A DNA stretch of 64,000 nt from Pseudomonas taeanensis MS-3 (GCF_000498575.2 NZ_AWSQ01000001.1:343048-407047); one strand, 5' to 3'; numbered from the stretch's first letter, positions 45,509 through 55,747 are shown. Notes: generated from the sequence alone by a model not told the origin. Numbers and translations: made by a program.

Positions 45509-47356
45509 ATGCCAGATTACCGCTCGAAAACCTCCACCCACGGTCGCAACATGGCCGGCGCTCGCGCCCTGTGGCGCGCCACCGGGATGAAGGACGAGGA
45601 CTTCAAGAAGCCGATCATCGCCATCGCCAACTCCTTCACCCAGTTCGTGCCCGGCCACGTGCACCTGAAGGACATGGGCCAGCTGGTCGCCCGCGAGATC
45701 GAGAAGGCCGGCGGCGTGGCCAAGGAATTCAACACCATCGCCGTCGACGACGGCATCGCCATGGGCCACGACGGCATGCTCTATTCGCTGCCGAGCCGCG
45801 AGATCATCGCCGACTCCGTGGAATACATGGTCAACGCCCACTGCGCCGATGCCATCGTGTGCATTTCCAACTGCGACAAGATCACCCCCGGCATGCTGCT
45901 GGCCAGCCTGCGTCTGAACATTCCGGTGATCTTCGTCTCCGGCGGGCCGATGGAAGCCGGCAAGACCAAACTGGCCAGCCACGGCCTGGATCTGGTCGAC
46001 GCCATGGTGATCGCCGCCGACGAAAGCGCCAGCGATGAGAAGGTCGCCGAGTACGAGCGTAGCGCCTGCCCGACCTGCGGCAGCTGCTCCGGCATGTTCA
46101 CCGCCAACTCGATGAACTGCCTGATGGAAGCCCTCGGCCTGGCCCTGCCCGGCAACGGTTCGACCCTGGCTACCCACAGCGACCGCGAACAGCTGTTCCT
46201 GCAGGCCGGACGCACCGTGGTCGAGCTGTGCAAGCGCTACTACCAGGACGGCGACGAGTCGGCCCTGCCGCGCAACATCGCCAGCTTCAAGGCGTTCGAA
46301 AACGCCATGACCCTGGACATCGCCATGGGTGGTTCGACCAACACCATCCTGCACCTGCTGGCCGCGGCCCAGGAAGGCGAAGTCGACTTCGACCTGCGCG
46401 ACATCGACCGCCTGTCACGCCGCGTACCGCAGCTGTGCAAGGTGGCGCCGAACATCCAGAAATACCACATGGAAGACGTGCACCGCGCCGGCGGCATCTT
46501 CAGCATTCTCGGCTCCCTGGCCCGTGGCGGCCTGCTGCACACCGACCTGCCGACCGTGCACAGCGCGACCCTGGCCGAGGCCATCGCCCAGTGGGACATT
46601 ACCCAGACCGACGATGAAGCCGTGCACACCTTCTTCCGTGCCGGCCCGGCCGGCATCCCGACCCAGACCGCGTTCAGCCAGAGCACCCGCTGGGACACAG
46701 TGGACGACGACCGCGAGAACGGCTGCATCCGCAGCGTCGAACACGCCTACTCGCAGGAAGGCGGCCTCGCCGTGCTGTACGGCAACATCGCTCTGGACGG
46801 CTGCGTGGTGAAGACAGCCGGGGTGGATGAGTCGATCCACGTATTCGAAGGCAACGCGAAGATCTTCGAGAGTCAGGACAGTGCGGTGCGCGGCATCCTC
46901 AATGACGAAGTCAAGGAAGGCGACATCGTCATCATCCGCTACGAAGGCCCGAAAGGCGGCCCGGGCATGCAGGAAATGCTCTACCCGACCAGCTATCTGA
47001 AGTCCAAGGGCCTGGGCAAGGCCTGCGCCCTGCTCACCGACGGTCGCTTCTCCGGCGGCACCTCGGGTCTGTCGATCGGTCACGCCTCGCCGGAAGCTGC
47101 TGCCGGCGGTGCCATCGGCCTGGTGCGCGAAGGCGACAAGATCCTGATCAACATCCACGAGCGTTCGATCAACCTGTTGGTCAGCGACGAGGAAATTGCC
47201 CACCGCCGTCACGAACAGGACAAGAAAGGCTGGAAGCCGGTCGAAGTGCGCCCACGCAAGGTCACCACCGCGCTCAAGGCCTACGCCCTGCTGGCTACCA
47301 GCGCCGACAAGGGCGCGGTGCGCGATAAAGAGCTACTCGATCGCCTGGTTAAATAA
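45509..47356 (+). CDS. ilvD: Dihydroxy-acid dehydratase
   Basis: This 615-residue enzyme is full length. Iron-sulfur ligands are visible in [12 protein letters not shown] and [11 protein letters not shown], followed by [11 protein letters not shown], and [12 protein letters not shown] marks the C-terminal domain. It dehydrates dihydroxy acids to the 2-oxo precursors of valine and isoleucine. It is transcribed alone and ends at a strong terminator. Threonine dehydratase, which feeds the same pathway, is at 60631-62145. Confidence 0.98.
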   Translation: MPDYRSKTSTHGRNMAGARALWRATGMKDEDFKKPIIAIANSFTQFVPGHVHLKDMGQLVAREIEKAGGVAKEFNTIAVDDGIAMGHDGMLYSLPSREIIADSVEYMVNAHCADAIVCISNCDKITPGMLLASLRLNIPVIFVSGGPMEAGKTKLASHGLDLVDAMVIAADESASDEKVAEYERSACPTCGSCSGMFTANSMNCLMEALGLALPGNGSTLATHSDREQLFLQAGRTVVELCKRYYQDGDESALPRNIASFKAFENAMTLDIAMGGSTNTILHLLAAAQEGEVDFDLRDIDRLSRRVPQLCKVAPNIQKYHMEDVHRAGGIFSILGSLARGGLLHTDLPTVHSATLAEAIAQWDITQTDDEAVHTFFRAGPAGIPTQTAFSQSTRWDTVDDDRENGCIRSVEHAYSQEGGLAVLYGNIALDGCVVKTAGVDESIHVFEGNAKIFESQDSAVRGILNDEVKEGDIVIIRYEGPKGGPGMQEMLYPTSYLKSKGLGKACALLTDGRFSGGTSGLSIGHASPEAAAGGAIGLVREGDKILINIHERSINLLVSDEEIAHRRHEQDKKGWKPVEVRPRKVTTALKAYALLATSADKGAVRDKELLDRLVK

Positions 47357-47375
47357 ACCTCGGCAGCAACGCAAG

Positions 47376-47401
47376 AGCCCGGCGCACTGCCGGGCTTTTT
47401 C
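47376..47401 (+). terminator. Rho-independent terminator after ilvD
   Basis: AGCCCGGC and GCCGGGCT form an eight-base stem with a five-base loop followed by TTTTT, 20 bp after the ilvD stop. Confidence 0.92.
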
Positions 47402-47419
47402 ATGTCTGCGGCATAGCGC

Positions 47420-48066
47420 TCAACTCACACCCATATAGCGGCCGGCACGGTGGTTGATCGCCAGCACCATATTCAGCGCCAGCGCTCCGAGGATCGACAA
47501 CGCCACCTTGTCCGCGGGCACGATGAACACCGCGGCCAGCACTATCACCGCGTCTATACCCATCTGCACCTTGCCGGCGCGCAGGCCGAAGCGCTCCTGA
47601 AGGTACAGCGCGAGGATATTCACGCCGCCCAGGCTGGCGCGATGACGGAACAACATCAGCAAGCCGAGCCCCATGGCGAAGCCGCCGAACAGCGCCGCAT
47701 AGACCACATTCAGCTGGGCGAAGCCGATCCACTGCGGGGTCAACTCAGCCAGCAGCGACACCAGGCCGACCGCGCAGACAGTACGCAGGGTGAATTGCCA
47801 GCCCATGCGCCAGATGGCCAAGCCATAGAACGGCAGATTGATCAGGAAGAACGCCAGCCGAACGGCCAACCGAGCAGGTACTTGAGCAGGAAGGCCAGAC
47901 CGACGGTGCCGCCGGTCAGCAGCCCCGCGTGGCCATAGAGCACGATACCCAGGGCGACCATGGCGGTACCCATCAGCAGCGCCAGGGCGTCCTCCCATAG
48001 CGGATGGCGGATAAAGATCGCCGCAATGGCATCCGCCGGCGGATTCTCGGAGTTGGCGTCAGCCAT
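47420..48066 (-). pseudogene. YitT-family membrane protein with a one-base frameshift
   Basis: The first 74 codons (from ATG 48066) encode the start of a YitT/DUF161 membrane protein and end at a premature stop just after YLLGWPFG. The protein continues in another frame from about 47860 (LAFFLINLPFYGLAIWRMGW) to 47420. Insertion of one base near 47857-47861, turning GGCTGG into GGCCTGG on the coding strand, restores a single frame of about 215 residues. The rest shows no decay, so this is either a recent mutation or a sequencing error. YitT proteins are multi-pass membrane proteins of unknown transport role. Confidence 0.8.
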
Positions 48067-48152
48067 GGTGCTACACCTGTGAATGCAGTGAACGAAGCGC
48101 GGATGCTAGGGCAATGACGTCCCAGCGGAACTGGCCGGGATCAAGAAAGCGG

Positions 48153-48668
48153 CTATTCAGCCCGCACCCAGGTCTCGAAGGCGTAGGCCGCCGTGTCCGC
48201 GCTGGCCGGATGCTGTTCCAAGGTCTCACGCTGCCAGTCGGCCTGGTTGAACGCGGGGAACCAGGCATCGCCTTCAGGGCACAACTCCACCCGTGTCAGG
48301 TACAGCCGGTCGGCCTGTTCCAATGCCTGCGTATAGAGCTGCGCGCCGCCGATCAGCATCAGCTCGTCGGCACCCTGTTCACGAGCCCAGGCTTCGGCAC
48401 GCACCAAGGCGGCATCCAGCGACGGGAAAACTTCCGCTCCCTCCAGTGCCAGTCCGGGCTGGCGGCTGACCACCAGATTGAGCCGGCCCGGCAATGGCCG
48501 ACCGAGGGAATCCCAGGTCTTGCGCCCCATGATGATCGGCTTGCCCAGGGTCAGCGCCTTGAAGTGCTTGAGATCCGCCGGCAGGTGCCAGGGCATTTGG
48601 TTGTCGCGGCCAATCACGCGGTTCTGCGCGAGGGCGGCGATCAGGCAGAGGGGGAGAGTAGTGTTCAT
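48153..48668 (-). CDS. folA: Dihydrofolate reductase
   Basis: ATG 48668 gives 171 residues. The motifs LIAALAQNRVIG, MPWHLPADLKHFK, IIMGRKTWDSLGRPLPGR and the NADPH-region IGGAQLY are intact. It reduces dihydrofolate to tetrahydrofolate. Thymidylate synthase, which makes the dihydrofolate, lies 4 kb away (thyA). Confidence 0.97.
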   Translation of the reverse strand: MNTTLPLCLIAALAQNRVIGRDNQMPWHLPADLKHFKALTLGKPIIMGRKTWDSLGRPLPGRLNLVVSRQPGLALEGAEVFPSLDAALVRAEAWAREQGADELMLIGGAQLYTQALEQADRLYLTRVELCPEGDAWFPAFNQADWQRETLEQHPASADTAAYAFETWVRAE

Positions 48669-48816
48669 GGCGGCGAGCATAGCAGAGCGACCGACACCCG
48701 CGCAGCCAGGCGCCTCGCTGTCGAGTCGAGCGACTCCTACGCGTGGCGGCTTCCTTTGCTGACGGGACTTAGCCCAAGCCGATGGCAGCGGTTATGCTCA
48801 GCCCCTGACCTCGCCA

Positions 48817-50217
48817 ATGAGAAGCCGCGTGACTGCCGACACCTCTCCGACCCCACTGCAACGCCTATGGTTGACCGAAGCGATTCGCCTGCGCGAGGAA
48901 CACGCCGGCCTGCTGGAGGACAACGAGGCCAACCGCCGCGCCCGAGCGGATGGCGGCACGCTGGCGCAGCGCATCCAGGCTCGCGCCCTGTTCCTCGCCC
49001 AGCGCGACGGCCAGTGGCAGGCGCTGTTGCATTGGCGCCAGGGCGCGCAACTGGCGCTTGCCGCCTTACTGCTGTTGGCCCTGCTCAGCGGTATCGGCCT
49101 GGCGGTTGCGGCCCTGGGGGACGGCCAGCGTCCGGTCAACGTGTTCTGGGCCCTGGGCAGCCTGCTGGGCCTCAACCTGCTGTTGCTGCTCGGCTGGGTC
49201 CTCGGCCTGCTCCTGACGCGCGACAACGCCGGCGCCCTGGGCCGGTTGTGGCTATGGCTCAGCGAAAAACTCGCCCGTGACGCCAGCGCCGCGCAACTGG
49301 CGCCGGCGCTGCTGGTACTGTTGCAGCGCCAACGCCTGAGCCGTTGGGGCCTGGGTGTGCTGGTGAATGGCTTGTGGCTGCTGGCCTCGCTCGCGGCCCT
49401 GGCGACCCTGCTACTCCTGCTCTCCACCCGCCGTTATGGCTTCGTCTGGGAAAGTACGATTCTCGGCAGCCAGACCTTTATCGCCCTGACCCAGGCCATC
49501 GGCGCGCTGCCGGCGTTGCTCGGTTTCGCCCTGCCGGATGCCGAGCTGATCCGCGCCAGCGGCGACAGCGCCCTGCTCAGTGAAGCGGCACGGCACAGCT
49601 GGGCCGGCTGGCTGGTCGGCGTGCTGCTGGTGTATGGCCTGCTGCCGCGCCTGCTGCTGGCCCTGCTGTGCTTGTGGCGCTGGCGCCTGGGTTGCGCAGC
49701 CCTGCAATTGAATACCGAGTTGCCCGGCTACGGCCTGCTGCGTGAACGCCTGCAGCCGAGCAGCGAGCGCCTGGGCATCTGCGATGCGGCACCGGCGCAG
49801 CTGCATCAGCCGCAAACCGGCGCCGGCCCACTGCAGAGCCAGGGCGCGCTGCTGGTCGCCATTGAACTGGACGACCGCCGCCCCTGGCCGCCAGCACTGC
49901 CCAAGAACATTGCCAACGCCGGGGTGATCGACAGCCGCGAGCAGCGCCAGCGCCTGCTCGAACAACTCACACGCTTTCCGCCGGCGCGCCTGGCCATCGC
50001 CTGCGACCCCCGCCGTTCGCCGGATCGCGGCAGCCTGGCGCTGCTCGCTGAACTGGCCCGCTGCGCCGGCGCCACGCGCATCTGGTTATTGCCACCGCCA
50101 CCCGGCGAAGCCCTCGACAGTGAGCGCCTGGGTAACTGGCATCAGGCTCTGGAGCAGCTGCAACTGGTGCACAGTGACGGCGCGCCGCTGAACTGGCTGG
50201 AGCAGGGTCATGACTGA
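48817..50217 (+). CDS. DUF2868 membrane protein
   Basis: This 466-residue protein has a cytoplasmic N-terminal region, four hydrophobic segments (about 75-100, 107-130, 180-205 and 255-290), and a C-terminal soluble domain of about 150 residues. It matches the DUF2868 family, which has no known function. It always seems to sit just upstream of a GTPase gene, as here, so the two probably work as a membrane receptor and a GTPase. A GTG at 48829 is an alternative start. Confidence 0.82.
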   Translation: MRSRVTADTSPTPLQRLWLTEAIRLREEHAGLLEDNEANRRARADGGTLAQRIQARALFLAQRDGQWQALLHWRQGAQLALAALLLLALLSGIGLAVAALGDGQRPVNVFWALGSLLGLNLLLLLGWVLGLLLTRDNAGALGRLWLWLSEKLARDASAAQLAPALLVLLQRQRLSRWGLGVLVNGLWLLASLAALATLLLLLSTRRYGFVWESTILGSQTFIALTQAIGALPALLGFALPDAELIRASGDSALLSEAARHSWAGWLVGVLLVYGLLPRLLLALLCLWRWRLGCAALQLNTELPGYGLLRERLQPSSERLGICDAAPAQLHQPQTGAGPLQSQGALLVAIELDDRRPWPPALPKNIANAGVIDSREQRQRLLEQLTRFPPARLAIACDPRRSPDRGSLALLAELARCAGATRIWLLPPPPGEALDSERLGNWHQALEQLQLVHSDGAPLNWLEQGHD

Positions 50218-50220
50218 AAC

Positions 50221-50283
50221 CGTAGCCCGGATGCAATCCGGGAACATCAGCGCCGGCTTGTCCCGGATTGCATCCGGGCTACG
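50221..50283. repeat. Perfect 23-bp inverted repeat (REP-like)
   Basis: CGTAGCCCGGATGCAATCCGGGA (50221-50243) and its exact complement (50261-50283) flank a 17-base spacer. The outer sequence is shared with the degenerate copy at 8444-8510. It fills nearly all of the gap between the DUF2868 gene and the GTPase gene and would form a very stable hairpin in their common mRNA. Confidence 0.85.
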
Positions 50284-50295
50284 GAGCACTATCTC

Positions 50296-51696
50296 GTGAG
50301 TCAGCCTCTCAAGTTGGCCGTGGTCGGCCACACCAACGTCGGCAAGACCTCGCTGCTGCGCACCCTGACCCGCGACGTCGGTTTCGGCGAAGTCTCGCCG
50401 CGGGCCAGCACCACCCGGCATGTCGAAGGTGCGCGGCTGTCGGTGGACGGCCAGGCGCTGCTGGAGTTGTACGACACCCCCGGCTTGGAAGACGCCATTG
50501 CCCTGCTCGATTACCTGGAGCGCCAGGACCGCCCTGGCGAACGCCTGGATGGCCCGGCCAGGCTGGCACGGTTTCTCGACAGCAGCGAGGCGCGTCAGCG
50601 CTTCGAGCAAGAGGCCAAGGTGCTGCGCCAGTTGCAGGCCTCGGACGCCGGCCTCTATGTGATCGACGCACGCGAACCGGTGCTGGCCAAGTACCGTGAC
50701 GAACTGGCAGTGCTGAGTCTGTGCGGCCGACCGCTACTGCCGGTGCTGAACTTCGTTGCCAGCGCCAATCACCGCGAAGATGAGTGGCGCGACACCCTGG
50801 CCCGCCTCGGCCTGCATGCGCTGGTGCGCTTCGACAGCGTGGCGCCACCCCAGGACGGCGAACGGCGCCTGTATGAGAGCCTGGCGCTGCTTCAGGAAAA
50901 AGCCCGCGAGCCCCTGCAACGGCTGATCGACGACCATGAACGCCAACGTCTGGCCCGCCAACACAGCGGCGCCCGGCTGATCGCCGAACTGCTGCTCGAC
51001 TGCGCCGCCTACCGCAGCAGCGTGGCCAACGACGCCGCGCAGGAACAAGACGCGATCCGCGCACTGCGCGCGACCATTCGCCAGCGCGAACAGCGCTGTG
51101 TCGATGCCCTGTTGCGTCTCTACGCCTTTCGCCCGGAAGACGCCCGGGCCGGCGAGCTGCCGCTGCTCGACGGGCGCTGGGGCGACGACCTGTTCAACCC
51201 GGAAACCCTCAAACAGCTCGGGGTCAAAGTCGGCGGTGGCATGGCCGCCGGCGCGGCGGCCGGTGCCGGCATCGATCTACTGGTTGGCGGCATCACCCTC
51301 GGCGCCGCCGCGTTGCTCGGCGCCCTGGCCGGCGGCGGCCTGCAGACCGCGCGCAACTATGGCGGACGACTACTCGGCAAGTTCAGGGGGCAACGCGAAT
51401 TGACGGTGGACGACGTCGTACTGCGTCTGCTGGCCCTGCGTCAGCGCCAGTTGCTCAACGCACTGGCAGCGCGGGGCCACGCGGCGACCACGGCGATCCA
51501 GCTGGACACAACGCAGGACAAAGGCTGGCGCGAAAACAAACTGCCCGAGCCATTGCGCAAGGCCCGCGCTCACCCGCACTGGTCGAGCCTGCAAGCAAAC
51601 GCTTGGCGCGACACCCCGGAGCGGGGTGCCGAGGTGGATGAGCTAGCCCGCCTGCTGCTGGAAGACCTACAACCGTCTCAAGGCGTACCGAGGTAA
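50296..51696 (+). CDS. GTPase with DUF3482 C-terminal domain
   Basis: This 466-residue protein has an N-terminal Era-like GTPase domain: P-loop GHTNVGKTS (about residues 11-19), switch region ASTTRHVEG, and DTPGLED. The usual NKxD is replaced by a NFVAS region. The C-terminal part holds a glycine-zipper hydrophobic segment (GGGMAAGAAAGAGIDLLVGG), suggesting membrane insertion, as in DUF3482 proteins. It starts at GTG 50296. The stop overlaps the convergent channel gene by 19 bp. Its role is unknown. Confidence 0.83.
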   Translation: MSQPLKLAVVGHTNVGKTSLLRTLTRDVGFGEVSPRASTTRHVEGARLSVDGQALLELYDTPGLEDAIALLDYLERQDRPGERLDGPARLARFLDSSEARQRFEQEAKVLRQLQASDAGLYVIDAREPVLAKYRDELAVLSLCGRPLLPVLNFVASANHREDEWRDTLARLGLHALVRFDSVAPPQDGERRLYESLALLQEKAREPLQRLIDDHERQRLARQHSGARLIAELLLDCAAYRSSVANDAAQEQDAIRALRATIRQREQRCVDALLRLYAFRPEDARAGELPLLDGRWGDDLFNPETLKQLGVKVGGGMAAGAAAGAGIDLLVGGITLGAAALLGALAGGGLQTARNYGGRLLGKFRGQRELTVDDVVLRLLALRQRQLLNALAARGHAATTAIQLDTTQDKGWRENKLPEPLRKARAHPHWSSLQANAWRDTPERGAEVDELARLLLEDLQPSQGVPR

Positions 51697-52745
51697 ATCT
51701 GTAGCAACTTGGCCCAGTCGTCGCTGCCGGTGACCCGCAGGATCTCCAGGCTGAGTGGCTCGCGATAAGGGCTGCCGCTGGCCACAGCGAAAGCATAGGC
51801 CTGATTCTCGAAGGTGCCCGAGAGCACCCGCAAGCCGCCATTATCCATCTCGGTATTGCGGTACTGCAGGATCGGCAGATCGTAGACCACCGCGTCCGTC
51901 TCACCCTGCTGTACCGCACGCATGGCGCTGAGCAGATTCGGATAGCTGCTGTGGCGGATGCGCTGGCCTTCTAGAAAACGGGCGCTGACGGTCTTGTCGA
52001 TAGTCGCTACATGGGACCGACGCAGATCTTCGACGCCTTGAATGCCACCCTGCAAATTGCCCACGGTCAGGGCGCTGGCGACCGCCGCAGTGAAGGTCGA
52101 CACCATGATCAAGCCGGCGAACATCCAGACCAGGCCGATCAGCCGGCCGCCCAGGGTCACCGGGGCCTTGTCGCCATAGCCCACGGTGGTCATGGTCACC
52201 GCCGCCCACCAGAAGCTGGAACCCAACCCCTGAGCCGGACTACCGCCGAACTGCTCCTGATTGTGGCGCCGCTCGAACACCCAGACCAGTGCTCCGACGA
52301 GCAACAGCAGCGCTGCCAGGCCCAGTACCAGGCTGACGAACTGCCAGGACAGCAGCCCCTTGACCGTGCTCCAGGCACTGCCTTCGCCGCCTCTGGGCAC
52401 CGCAATAGCCAGACCGGTCTGATAGAAGGGATGGGTGAAGTCGAAGCGCGCCTCGCGCTCGGCAGTCATGGTCAGGGCACCGACCACAACGTCCAGTTTG
52501 CCGGCCTCGAGACCGGGCAGCAGCTCCTTGAAGGCCATGGGCTGCAACTCGAAGCGGTAACCCAGCTTCTCGGCGATGTCCTTCCACAGGTCGATGCTGA
52601 TGCCGCGCCAGTTGCCATTTTCTTCATGGATCACGAACGGTGGCACTTCGCTGATGCCAACGCGCAACACCGGCCCGGACGGCTCGTCTGCCCAGCTCGG
52701 CAGGACCAGACAAAACAGCAGCAAGACGCTCAGAATTCTCGGCAT
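51678..52745 (-). CDS. Glutamate-receptor-like ligand-gated potassium channel
   Basis: From ATG 52745 the protein has 355 residues. Order: signal peptide (to about PSWADEP), first ligand-binding lobe (LRVGISEVPPFVI to about residue 115), membrane helix, pore loop with the canonical potassium filter TMTTVGYGD, second membrane helix (GLVWMFAGLIMVSTFTAAVAS), then the second lobe with DAVVYDLP. This SBP_bac_3 domain split by a two-helix pore is the GluR0 architecture. An Arg in the first lobe (TAEREARFDFT) and Asp in the second are placed to bind an amino acid. The ligand is unknown. Confidence 0.88.
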   Translation of the reverse strand: MPRILSVLLLFCLVLPSWADEPSGPVLRVGISEVPPFVIHEENGNWRGISIDLWKDIAEKLGYRFELQPMAFKELLPGLEAGKLDVVVGALTMTAEREARFDFTHPFYQTGLAIAVPRGGEGSAWSTVKGLLSWQFVSLVLGLAALLLLVGALVWVFERRHNQEQFGGSPAQGLGSSFWWAAVTMTTVGYGDKAPVTLGGRLIGLVWMFAGLIMVSTFTAAVASALTVGNLQGGIQGVEDLRRSHVATIDKTVSARFLEGQRIRHSSYPNLLSAMRAVQQGETDAVVYDLPILQYRNTEMDNGGLRVLSGTFENQAYAFAVASGSPYREPLSLEILRVTGSDDWAKLLQIYLGTP

Positions 52746-52874
52746 AAACAAGGCCCTCCCCGGCTCAAACAGGACCCAGAGTAACAAAAACCAGGGTTGA
52801 CCCCGCTGCCGAGACTCTGCGGCTTAAAAACCTGGGCGCGCGTTCTCGCCCAGGTAGGTCTCACGCCTGCGGGC

Positions 52875-53669
52875 TCAGACCGCCACTGGCGCGGGGATGT
52901 GCGGGTGCGCCTGATAGCCGAGCAGCTCGAAGTCCTCGAACTTGAAGGCCAGCAGATCCTTGACCGCTGGATTGAGCTGCATGCGCGGCAGCGGCAACGG
53001 CTCGCGCGTCAGTTGCAGGTCGGCCTGCTCGAGGTGGTTGGCGTACAGGTGGCAGTCGCCACCGGTCCAGATGAACTCGCCCGGCTGCAGGTCGCAGACC
53101 TGGGCGACCATCAGGGTCAGCAGTGCATAGCTGGCGATATTGAAGGGCACGCCGAGGAAGATATCCGCCGAGCGCTGGTACAGCTGGCAGCTGAGCTTGC
53201 CGTCAGCCACGTAGAACTGGAACAGCGCGTGGCACGGCGGCAAAGCCATCTGCTCGACCAGCGCCGGGTTCCAGGCGGAGACGATCAGCCGGCGCGAGTC
53301 CGGGTTGCGCTTGATCATCGCGACCAGGTTGGTGATCTGGTCGATCGACTCACCGTTGGGCGCCGGCCAGTTTCGCCACTGGTAGCCGTAGACCGGGCCG
53401 AGGTCGCCGTTCTCATCGGCCCACTCGTCCCAGATTCTGACGCCGTTATCCTTCAGGTATTTGATATTGGTATCGCCCTGGAGGAACCACAGCAACTCGT
53501 GGATGATGGATTTGAGGTGGCACTTCTTGGTGGTGACCAAAGGAAAGCCCGCGGCCAGGTCGAAGCGCATCTGCTGGGCGAACAGGCTGTAGGTGCCGGT
53601 GCCGGTGCGGTCGCTCTTGAAGGTACCGGTCTCGCGCACCAGGCGCATCAGGTCGAGGTACTGCTTCAT
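52875..53669 (-). CDS. thyA: Thymidylate synthase
   Basis: This 264-residue protein has the same length as the E. coli enzyme. The catalytic cysteine is Cys146 in [13 protein letters not shown], and the arginines [12 protein letters not shown] and the RSADIFLG motif are intact. It methylates dUMP to dTMP with methylenetetrahydrofolate. Its start overlaps the lgt stop by four bases. Confidence 0.98.
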   Translation of the reverse strand: MKQYLDLMRLVRETGTFKSDRTGTGTYSLFAQQMRFDLAAGFPLVTTKKCHLKSIIHELLWFLQGDTNIKYLKDNGVRIWDEWADENGDLGPVYGYQWRNWPAPNGESIDQITNLVAMIKRNPDSRRLIVSAWNPALVEQMALPPCHALFQFYVADGKLSCQLYQRSADIFLGVPFNIASYALLTLMVAQVCDLQPGEFIWTGGDCHLYANHLEQADLQLTREPLPLPRMQLNPAVKDLLAFKFEDFELLGYQAHPHIPAPVAV

Positions 53670-54469
53670 TGCGCGGCTCCCTGGGCGGGTTGCCGGCGAT
53701 AGGCCCAGGCGATCAAGCCGATGCCGCCGAGGATCATCGGCAGGCTGAGCACCTGGCCCATGGTCAGCCAGCCCCAGGCCAGGTAACCGAGCTGGGCGTC
53801 CGGCACCCGGACGAACTCGACGATAAAGCGAAAGACCCCGTAGCTCAGGGCGAACATGCCCGAAACCGCCATGGTCGGGCGTGGTTTGCGCGAATAGAAC
53901 CAGAGGATGGCGAACAGCGCCACGCCTTCCAGGGCAAACTGGTACAGCTGCGACGGATGCCGCGCCAACTGCTGCGGGTCAGTCGGGAAGACCATCGCCC
54001 AGGGCACATCGGTTGCCTTGCCCCAGAGTTCGGCATTGATGAAATTGCCGATGCGCCCGGCACCCAGGCCAATGGGCACCAGCGGCGCGATGAAGTCCAT
54101 CAGCTGGAAGAAGCTCTTGTCGTTGCGACTGCCGAACCACCAAGTCGCCAGCATCACCCCGATAAAGCCACCGTGGAACGACATGCCGCCCTTCCACACC
54201 TGCAGGATCAGGCTCGGCTGGGCCAGGTAGGCTTCCAGATCGTAGAACAGCACATAGCCCAGACGGCCGCCGAGGATCACCCCCATGGCCACCCAGAACA
54301 CCAGGTCGGAGAGTTTTTCCTTGTTCCAGTGCGGGTCGAACGCCTGCAGGCGGCGCGAGGCCAGCAGCCAGGCTCCGCCGATACCGATCAGGTACATCAG
54401 TCCGTACCAATGGATTTGCAACGGGCCGAGGGCGATGGCCACCGGGTCTATCTGCGGGTAAGGCAGCAT
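53666..54469 (-). CDS. lgt: Prolipoprotein diacylglyceryl transferase
   Basis: This 267-residue inner-membrane enzyme has about seven transmembrane helices and the Lgt signature [20 protein letters not shown] near residue 100 holds the essential histidine. It attaches diacylglycerol to the lipobox cysteine of lipoproteins, such as PelC in this window. The lgt-thyA overlap is conserved among gammaproteobacteria. Confidence 0.97.
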   Translation of the reverse strand: MLPYPQIDPVAIALGPLQIHWYGLMYLIGIGGAWLLASRRLQAFDPHWNKEKLSDLVFWVAMGVILGGRLGYVLFYDLEAYLAQPSLILQVWKGGMSFHGGFIGVMLATWWFGSRNDKSFFQLMDFIAPLVPIGLGAGRIGNFINAELWGKATDVPWAMVFPTDPQQLARHPSQLYQFALEGVALFAILWFYSRKPRPTMAVSGMFALSYGVFRFIVEFVRVPDAQLGYLAWGWLTMGQVLSLPMILGGIGLIAWAYRRQPAQGAAQ

Positions 54470-54478
54470 TTCACTTCC

Positions 54479-55261
54479 TCAAATCAAAAAATTCAGGCCC
54501 ACGCTGAACAGCAGCAGGGCGAACAGACGCTTGAGCACGCGCGGCGACAGGCGGTGCGCCAGGCGGGCGCCGAAACGGGCGAAAAACATGCTGGTGGTGG
54601 CGATGCCGGCCAGCGCTGGCAGGTATACGAACCCCAGGCTCCAATCCGGCAATTGTGGATTGTCCCAGCCCAACAGCATAAAGCTCAACGCCCCCGCCAC
54701 GGCAATGGGCAGGCCGCAGGCCGCCGAGGTGGCCACCGCCTGCTGGATTGGCACGCTGCGCCAAGTCAGGAAGGGCACGCTGAGCGAGCCGCCACCGATG
54801 CCAAAAATCGCCGAGGCCCAGCCGATCACACCACCGGCGGCGGTCAAGCCGAGCTTGCCAGGCACCGCGCTGCTGGCCTTGGGTTTCAGTTCCAAGGTCA
54901 TTTGCAGGGCGATGATGATGGCGAATACGCCGATGATTTTTTGCAGCAGCGGACCCTGGATCAGCGCGGCAGTCGCCGAGCCCAGCGCCGCACCAAACAG
55001 AATACCCAGCGCCATCCAGACAAACAGCGGCCAGCGCACCGCACCTTTGCGCTGATGCTCCAGCACCGAATTGATCGAGGTGAAGATGATGGTCGCCAAC
55101 GAAGTACCCACGGCCAAATGCGTGAGCACTTCGGGCGCGACGCCCTGAGCAGCAAAACTCAGCACCAGCACCGGCACGATGATCAACCCGCCGCCGACGC
55201 CAAACAGCCCGGCCAGCACGCCGGCCGCCGCGCCTAGCAGCAAATACAGCAGCAGTTCCAT
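54479..55261 (-). CDS. TSUP-family membrane permease (sulfite exporter TauE/SafE)
   Basis: ATG 55261 gives 260 residues with about eight transmembrane segments and two related halves, each with a GxGGG motif (FGVGGGLIIVP and FGIGGGSLSVP). The family moves sulfur-containing organic anions such as sulfite or sulfoacetate. The gene lies nine bases upstream of lgt and is probably co-transcribed with it. Confidence 0.9.
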   Translation of the reverse strand: MELLLYLLLGAAAGVLAGLFGVGGGLIIVPVLVLSFAAQGVAPEVLTHLAVGTSLATIIFTSINSVLEHQRKGAVRWPLFVWMALGILFGAALGSATAALIQGPLLQKIIGVFAIIIALQMTLELKPKASSAVPGKLGLTAAGGVIGWASAIFGIGGGSLSVPFLTWRSVPIQQAVATSAACGLPIAVAGALSFMLLGWDNPQLPDWSLGFVYLPALAGIATTSMFFARFGARLAHRLSPRVLKRLFALLLFSVGLNFLI

Positions 55262-55747
55262 CGACACCCCCCAGGCAAAGGCGCATGGTAACGGATGCGC
55301 ACGCCTGCCTCTACTGAACGAGCGATGGCTGCTCACTGCACTGAGGGGGAAAGCACCGCCGCCGCCCCCGCAACCCTAGCCCCACGCTCTACTGAAACGA
55401 GCCTGCAATTATCTGCAGTTGAGTCACCTGGAAAGCGGCCGTAGCCTGGAATTAGGAACCGACAGCCCTTCAGCAACTCGCGCCTGCTAATGGCCGATTT
55501 CGGCTTTGCCGCACAGTTGATCGCACATGCGCTCGGCAAGTTGCTAGCCAGACGATTTCTACGTCTAAGCTTACCCCCCAGGTTGTTGATCCAACCATTT
55601 GGAGCCTCGCAGAGGCCTGCCCAGATGGAGGAACGGATTCTTTTGGAGCTTGGCCTAAGCTGCGGCGCACATAACGTTCGCCTGCACATTGGCGCCGAAC
55701 TGGATGTCGGTGCTATACAAGAGAAATTCGATACCTAAGGAGTCACC
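55262..55747. other. 486-bp region without a confident gene
   Basis: This lies between the divergent TSUP and NRDE genes. It is less GC-rich than its surroundings and has short open frames on both strands (for example 55490-55738 on the plus strand, 82 codons, ending just before the next gene's ribosome site). None resembles a protein I know. It should hold both promoters. Confidence 0.45.

Noticed and set aside
55490..55738. Possible 82-residue protein before the NRDE gene
   Set aside because: No ribosome site, no homology I recognise, and competing open frames on the other strand.
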